Positions 7,545 through 10,721 of a stretch of DNA of 10,721 bases are shown here, in pieces. The DNA is taken from assembly GCA_002284615.2 (NCBI GenBank), contig MU070190.1, positions 18,420-29,140 of the forward strand, in the 5' to 3' direction. Below the pieces are notes generated by a model. The model saw only the letters and a list, made by a program, of their open reading frames with translations. It had not been told where the DNA came from and made no database searches. The translations under genes and the position numbers were made by a program. Position 1 is the first letter of the stretch. The number at the start of each line of letters is the position of its first letter. The DNA is from Dunaliella salina (taxonomy: Eukaryota > Chlorophyta > Chlorophyceae > Chlamydomonadales > Dunaliellaceae).

Positions 7545-8478
7545 AAAAAAAAAAAGCTGGATGGTGGCAACCTTTATACCTGGCGCTGAGACTTGAGGCT
7601 GGCAGGGTCTCAAGCCTTTGCCGCGGAGGCTGCAGGTCGGTTCGGTGTTTGCATGTGCACGCTGCATCACACATGTGCATTTGTGAACCCTGACTGGCCC
7701 GAGAGGCATGACCAACGCCTGGGTCCCGTCCCCGCAAATGGGCTTGGCATGCTGTGGTGAAGTATGGTGAAGCAATAAGCAAAGGAGACTTTCGATCTTA
7801 CATTGTCTCTATAGATGCATGTAATACAGAGAGGCTACGCTCCCTGGATATGGAAATTCCAAACTTTGGAATTTCCATATCCAGTCGATGGACAGTGTTG
7901 AACACTGTCCATCGACACATTCCACATTGGCTGTTTCCATCCAGACAACCACCACACACACAGCTCAGTCGCCCTGATGGCATTTTAGTTTTACCCCTTG
8001 AAGGCAGAGACTCCACACATCTCCCGCTGGATATGAATCCCAGAGACAGAGATATCCACCTCATTGAGCTCAAATTTTGTTCTGACACCAATCCCGAACA
8101 AACTCTCCACACTACGCAAAATCAGCACAAACACACCATTGAAAGCTTACGCACAAGATCTCTTCGGAGCACACACCGCAATAACAGAGTCACACTACAT
8201 ACCATACTAATTGGAGTTGCAGGAACTATCTTCAATCCCTACACTTTTGATCCCCTCTGCAAACTTGGCCTAACCAAAGACAAAGCACACAAAACTGCCA
8301 GAAACTCCACAATCACGCTGTAAAGTCCCTAACAAAAATTCACAACACCAAAAATGCCATCCAATTCAGTAACGCAAGCAATGGGCGTTTGGAGGAGGGG
8401 GCTACAGGGAGGGCTGCGCACAGGACAGCGAGACGCGCAGCCGGACAGATGGCCGACGACCCGCCGGACCCTCATTAG
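7545..8478 (+). pseudogene. Broken ORF with PD-(D/E)xK-type nuclease signature
   Basis: The best-preserved part reads in one frame from 7712 to a TAA at 8321-8323: KWAWHAVVKYGEAISKGDF, a palindromic stretch, SRPDGILVLP, DRDIHLIELKFCSDTNP, VTLHTILIGVAGTIF. RPD (Asp codon 7976-7978) and ELK (Glu 8066-8068, Lys 8072-8074), 30 residues apart, fit a PD-(D/E)xK endonuclease like that at the C-terminus of some non-LTR retrotransposons. Just before the TAA the coding-like sequence continues in the -1 frame (from about 8302: LHNHAVKSLTKIHNTKNA) to TAG at 8476-8478, implying a one-base deletion. Upstream, the same frame (7545-7690, KKAGWWQPLYLALRLEAG) is cut by TGA at 7691 and 7709, while frame +1 is open across them. 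I know of similar polypeptides from green algal genomes only by impression. Confidence 0.6.
7844..7915. repeat. Two abutting perfect palindromes within the retroelement ORF
   Basis: Arms 7844-7863 and 7865-7884 are exact 20-base reverse complements around one base. Directly after them, 7885-7899 and 7901-7915 are exact 15-base reverse complements around one base. Together they are 72 bases and stay in the reading frame. Confidence 0.97.
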
Positions 8479-8755
8479 CTGGGTTGCTCATAGCTAGCCT
8501 TCTTTGGTGGGGCTCACTGTTAGTGCCAGTGCTAACTGTTGGGTCTTTCCTTAATGCACGCTGGTAAGTACCAGTGTAGACTTTACTTTACTCTTATTTT
8601 GCGGTGGAGGGGACTCACGGCACTTTTGAAGCCAATGTGTCTCCTCTTCCTAAATTGATGTAGGGAGAGTTTCTCTGCCTACGTAGTTTTTCTTTTTCTT
8701 ACCTTTCCTTCCTTATGGCAAAGCCCTTATGGGACGTCCCATTGGGTTGATGTAG
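8479..8755 (+). other. Presumed 3' untranslated part of the retroelement
   Basis: No coding frame is evident. TTGATGTAG occurs twice (about 8655 and 8747), the second directly before the A-rich run. Assigning it to the element is inference from position. Confidence 0.4.
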
Positions 8756-8962
8756 AAACAAAACAAAATAAGAGAAGTCCAAAATGCAATCAAAAAGCTA
8801 CACAAGAAAAGTAAAGGAGACCCGAGGAGATACATAAAAAGCTGGGTGTCCCCTTCACCACAAAGGCAAGTAAATCAGCTGGTCAAAAGGGCTGATGAAC
8901 AACAGAATAAAGCAGATGCTTTGCAGCTTGCAGCAGGAGTTCTAGCAGCGCTGTTCTGTTAA
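8756..8962 (+). CDS. Orphan coding-like ORF, possible terminal exon
   Basis: 68 codons are open from just after TAG 8753-8755 to TAA 8960-8962, with no ATG at the beginning. The peptide is basic and then Gln/Ala-rich: IREVQNAIKKLHKKSKGDP, YIKSWVSPSPQRQVNQLVKR, ADALQLAAGVLAALFC. It looks coding in composition, but I recognise no family. It could be a last exon spliced in after ...GATGTAG, the remnant of an older element or host ORF into which the retroelement inserted, or chance. Confidence 0.3.
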   Translation, partial: KQNKIREVQNAIKKLHKKSKGDPRRYIKSWVSPSPQRQVNQLVKRADEQQNKADALQLAAGVLAALFC

Positions 8963-8995
8963 ACTGAACACCTCACTTGAGTCACAAGTCGTAGG

Positions 8996-9019
8996 GAGTG
9001 TCAATACTAATTGACACTC
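8996..9019. repeat. Inverted repeat, 10-bp perfect arms
   Basis: GAGTGTCAAT (8996-9005) and ATTGACACTC (9010-9019) are exact reverse complements around ACTA. Outer GG/CC bases can extend the stem after a two-base bulge. Confidence 0.9.
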
Positions 9020-9096
9020 TCCCAAACATGCGCTGCGTTATCAAAGACCGCGTTTTCAGTCAATCTCGGAATAGAATTGCAACCCGGAAATTGAAA

Positions 9097-9285
9097 AGCA
9101 GGCCTGTCCAAAGTGAGAAGGCACCGGAGTTCTGGTGTGCCCATGTCACCTCCTTGTTGTGCTATGCCAAGATTACAAATACCCCAAAGCAGGCCTGTCC
9201 AAAGTGAGAGCGCACCGGAGTTCTTGTGTGCCCATGTCACCTCCTTGATGTGCTATGCCAAGATCACTTATACCAAAAAGTAGGC
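9097..9285 (+). repeat. 91-bp tandem repeat, two copies and a stub
   Basis: AGCAGGCCTGTCCAAAGTGA at 9097 recurs at 9188. The match continues through GCACCGGAGTTCT and CCCATGTCACCTCCTTG to the next boundary. A third copy starts at about 9279 (AGTAGGCC) and breaks off. Confidence 0.92.
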
Positions 9286-9318
9286 CGCAGGGGGTGTGGA
9301 GGCTGACGTGCAGCAAAC

Positions 9319-9410
9319 CAGGGTTGCCTAGTTTGAGGACTCACTCCAACTGTGTGCGAACTTCCCAAATAGCTGTTCCCCCCGAAACCTGGTTCAAACC
9401 GAATTGTAGG
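9319..9410 (+). repeat. Dispersed repeat, inverted relative of 2500-2690
   Basis: CAGGGTTGCCTAGTTTG (9319-9335) is the exact reverse complement of 2672-2688. Weaker similarity continues: CCTGGTTCAAACCGAATTG here against CCGGGTTCGACGAATTG on the other strand there. This suggests two old copies of one element family. Confidence 0.6.
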
Positions 9411-9450
9411 GGGGAATGCCGCTGCTAATATAATATTTGTGATAAGTCGT

Positions 9451-9490
9451 TTGTCCGGATTGCCCGTTGGACAACGGGCAATCCGGACAA
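9451..9490. repeat. Perfect inverted repeat, 18-bp arms
   Basis: TTGTCCGGATTGCCCGTT (9451-9468) and its exact reverse complement (9473-9490) flank the loop GGAC. It is the strongest hairpin in the right part of the window. Confidence 0.96.
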
Positions 9491-9499
9491 TGAAGCGTC

Positions 9500-9526
9500 A
9501 ATCCGGAAACTGCCACTTTCCGGATT
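9500..9526. repeat. Second AATCCGG hairpin, 10-bp arms
   Basis: AATCCGGAAA (9500-9509) and TTTCCGGATT (9517-9526) are exact reverse complements around CTGCCAC, ten bases after the previous hairpin and sharing its AATCCGG core. Confidence 0.93.
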
Positions 9527-9577
9527 AGGAATTTCTGGATTGGGAAATTTTATGGCAAGGCGGGGAGCCAATGTGGT

Positions 9578-9806
9578 CTTCGGGCAAAAAACTTGCGCAC
9601 ATTTTCTCCACAATTTCCGGGCCATTCTGGAAAATAAAATATTAATTTACAGAATTAGCCAGGCTCCAGGCTAGCAGTCAGTCGTTTTGACTGGAGGCCT
9701 TGTAACCGTGTAACCTTGTAACCTTCGGGCAAAAAACTTGCGCACATTTTCTCCACAATTTCCGGGCTATTCTGGAAAATAAAATATTGATTTACAGGAT
9801 TAGCCA
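9578..9806 (+). repeat. 84-bp direct repeat pair
   Basis: 9578-9661 and 9723-9806 align over 84 bases without gaps, with few differences (for example GGGCCATT/GGGCTATT and ATTAATTT/ATTGATTT). Both begin CTTCGGGCAAAAAACTTGCG. The 61-base spacer contains a small TTGTAACC repeat. Confidence 0.95.
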
Positions 9807-10230
9807 CTGGGAACGTGGTCAAAATGAGCGTTGCTAGAATCCTGTTTTGTTGGTGCACCAGCAGTGACTGTTTCAGGCTGCCCTTGCTGCTCACAGTTGA
9901 TGGATTAAAATTTTCCCTATTTTTCGAAATGATATGTTGGGCTACGTCATTGAGCCGGATTAAGAATGCCAAACCAAAGCTCAAAATCACAATACCTCAC
10001 TGAAAGTGTATTCCAAAGATAATGTTAATGTTATGACGTGGGTTCCACACTAGGGAGGAGCATGCTCTGCTCCAAGGGAGTGTTCTTGGGGAACAGCTGG
10101 ACGGTCCATCCTATCTTTCCAACTTGCCACACTACGTTTCATAGTAGTAGTAGGTGGCCTTGCTCTTTGAGTAGGCTCTTGAGCTGGAGGAGGTGCCTGC
10201 CGCCTGTGTGCGCTGCTCCAAATTTTGAAG

Positions 10231-10394
10231 GCCAGGCGCGGCGGCCCAAAAAGGGGCGATCAGCTCCTTCAGGAGAAAGCAATAGGAAGCTCAGCAGCAC
10301 TTCTGACAGCAGCAATGTGCAGCAAAAAAGAGGACAAAAAAGCAGCAGCAGCCCAGCCCTTGCAGGAGAAGGCACCCCAGCACGCCTGGCCAAG
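10231..10394 (+). CDS. Candidate exon of an unrecognised second gene
   Basis: This stretch ends at a near-ideal donor, GGCCAAG|GTAAGT (GT 10395-10396). The acceptor is unclear; TTTTGAAG|GCC (10229-10230) is one option. Two frames are open. One is basic and Ser-rich (RRPKKGRSAP, QQKRGQKSSSSPALAGEG), resembling a disordered, possibly nuclear protein. The other is Gln/Lys/Ala-rich (GDQLLQEKAIGSS, KKEDKKAAAAQPLQEKAPQ). No family can be named. The gene would continue to the right, beyond the window or after the following intron. Confidence 0.4.
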
Positions 10395-10649
10395 GTAAGT
10401 TTGGGACCGTCTCCGGGCTTACTTACAAAACTGTCTGCATGAACACGTAAAAAGGTTCAAATTGCATGTACGCAAGGACATGGATGCTGGTCAACTTCTG
10501 GCCTCCATGCAACAATTGCACTCCAACAATTGCTTTAATTAATTTAGGCACTCAGGAGCGCATGCTTCCTTTCTTTCCCAAAGATGCACGGCAAACACAA
10601 GTGAAACACCCAATTTATGCACCTGTCCAACTTTTCCCACTAATGTATG

Positions 10650-10650
<1 letters not shown>
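10395..10650 (+). other. Possible intron or intergenic DNA
   Basis: After the GTAAGT donor I see no coding region. If the preceding exon is real, this is the start of its intron. Confidence 0.35.

Positions 10651-10721
<71 letters not shown>
10651..10721. repeat. (AC)n microsatellite at right window edge
   Basis: A pure AC run of about 35 units reaches the end of the window. The Val-Cys minus-strand frame through it is a repeat artefact. Confidence 0.98.

Larger units (their letters stand above)
7545..8770 (+). mobile_element. Decayed non-LTR-retrotransposon-like fragment (3' end)
   Basis: The fragment has a broken C-terminal ORF (7545-8478) and then an untranslated stretch up to GTTGATGTAG (8746-8755). 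After that comes an A-rich run (about 8756-8770: AAACAAAACAAAATA) that looks like a short retroelement tail. No reverse-transcriptase core is seen, so it would be 5'-truncated, as is usual for non-LTR insertions. The 5' boundary is uncertain and no convincing target-site duplication was found. It could instead be a fragment of another transposon class. Confidence 0.6.
8963..10230. other. Non-coding repeat-rich spacer
   Basis: No convincing gene. It contains, in order, a 10-bp inverted repeat (8996-9019), a 91-bp tandem repeat, a relative of the 2500-2690 repeat, an AATCCGG inverted-repeat cluster, and an 84-bp direct repeat. Short ORFs on both strands run across repeats and have no recognisable content. 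Confidence 0.6.

Noticed and set aside
7998..8330. Intact host gene for the 7754-8323 ORF
   Set aside because: It has no ATG start, its frame is broken on both sides, and the motifs and A-rich tail fit a decayed mobile element better.
10038..10230. Upstream half of the 134-codon plus-strand ORF
   Set aside because: It begins at a GTG, not ATG, and its first part has no coding character; only the part from about 10231 to the donor is kept as a candidate exon.
10539..10721. Minus-strand Val-Cys repeat ORF
   Set aside because: Translation of the terminal (AC)n microsatellite.

Overview
This is eukaryotic nuclear DNA. One gene is read with confidence: a SurE-family survival protein (5'-nucleotidase/acid phosphatase), split by at least six GT-AG introns on the + strand. 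SurE is widespread in bacteria, archaea and plants/algae and is not an animal family. With the dense introns, many simple repeats and algal-looking retroelement debris, this suggests a photosynthetic eukaryote, most likely a green alga. A Dunaliella- or volvocine-like chlorophyte is my guess, at low confidence and from impression only.

Layout. Bases 1-89 are an (AC)n microsatellite inside an intron. Seven SurE exons follow: 207-347, 733-903, 1809-1904, 2164-2277, 3126-3268, 3874-3973 and 6665-6763 (TAA). They give about 287 residues. The N-terminal exon or exons, with the Asp-Asp metal site, lie upstream of the window. The last intron (3974-6664) holds two more degenerate copies of the exon before it, a TATA-bearing near-palindrome, GC-rich mini-hairpins and an (AAT)n repeat. 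The intron at 904-1808 holds a higher-order minisatellite.

After the SurE stop come a presumed 3' UTR and then a decayed retrotransposon-like fragment (about 7545-8755). Its readable C-terminal region carries a PD-(D/E)xK-type nuclease signature and is broken by frame shifts. One stretch of it consists of two back-to-back perfect palindromes. From 8756 to 10230 there is an orphan ORF, a 91-bp tandem repeat, several perfect inverted repeats with an AATCCGG core, and an 84-bp direct repeat. A candidate exon of a second, unrecognised gene ends at a strong donor (10394/10395). The window closes in a second (AC)n tract, so both ends may be assembly breaks at microsatellites.

The most unusual items are the triplicated 100-bp SurE exon, which by phase can only be used one copy at a time, and the double-palindrome scar in the retroelement ORF. 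I saw no complete new defence, RNA-guided or operon-like system.
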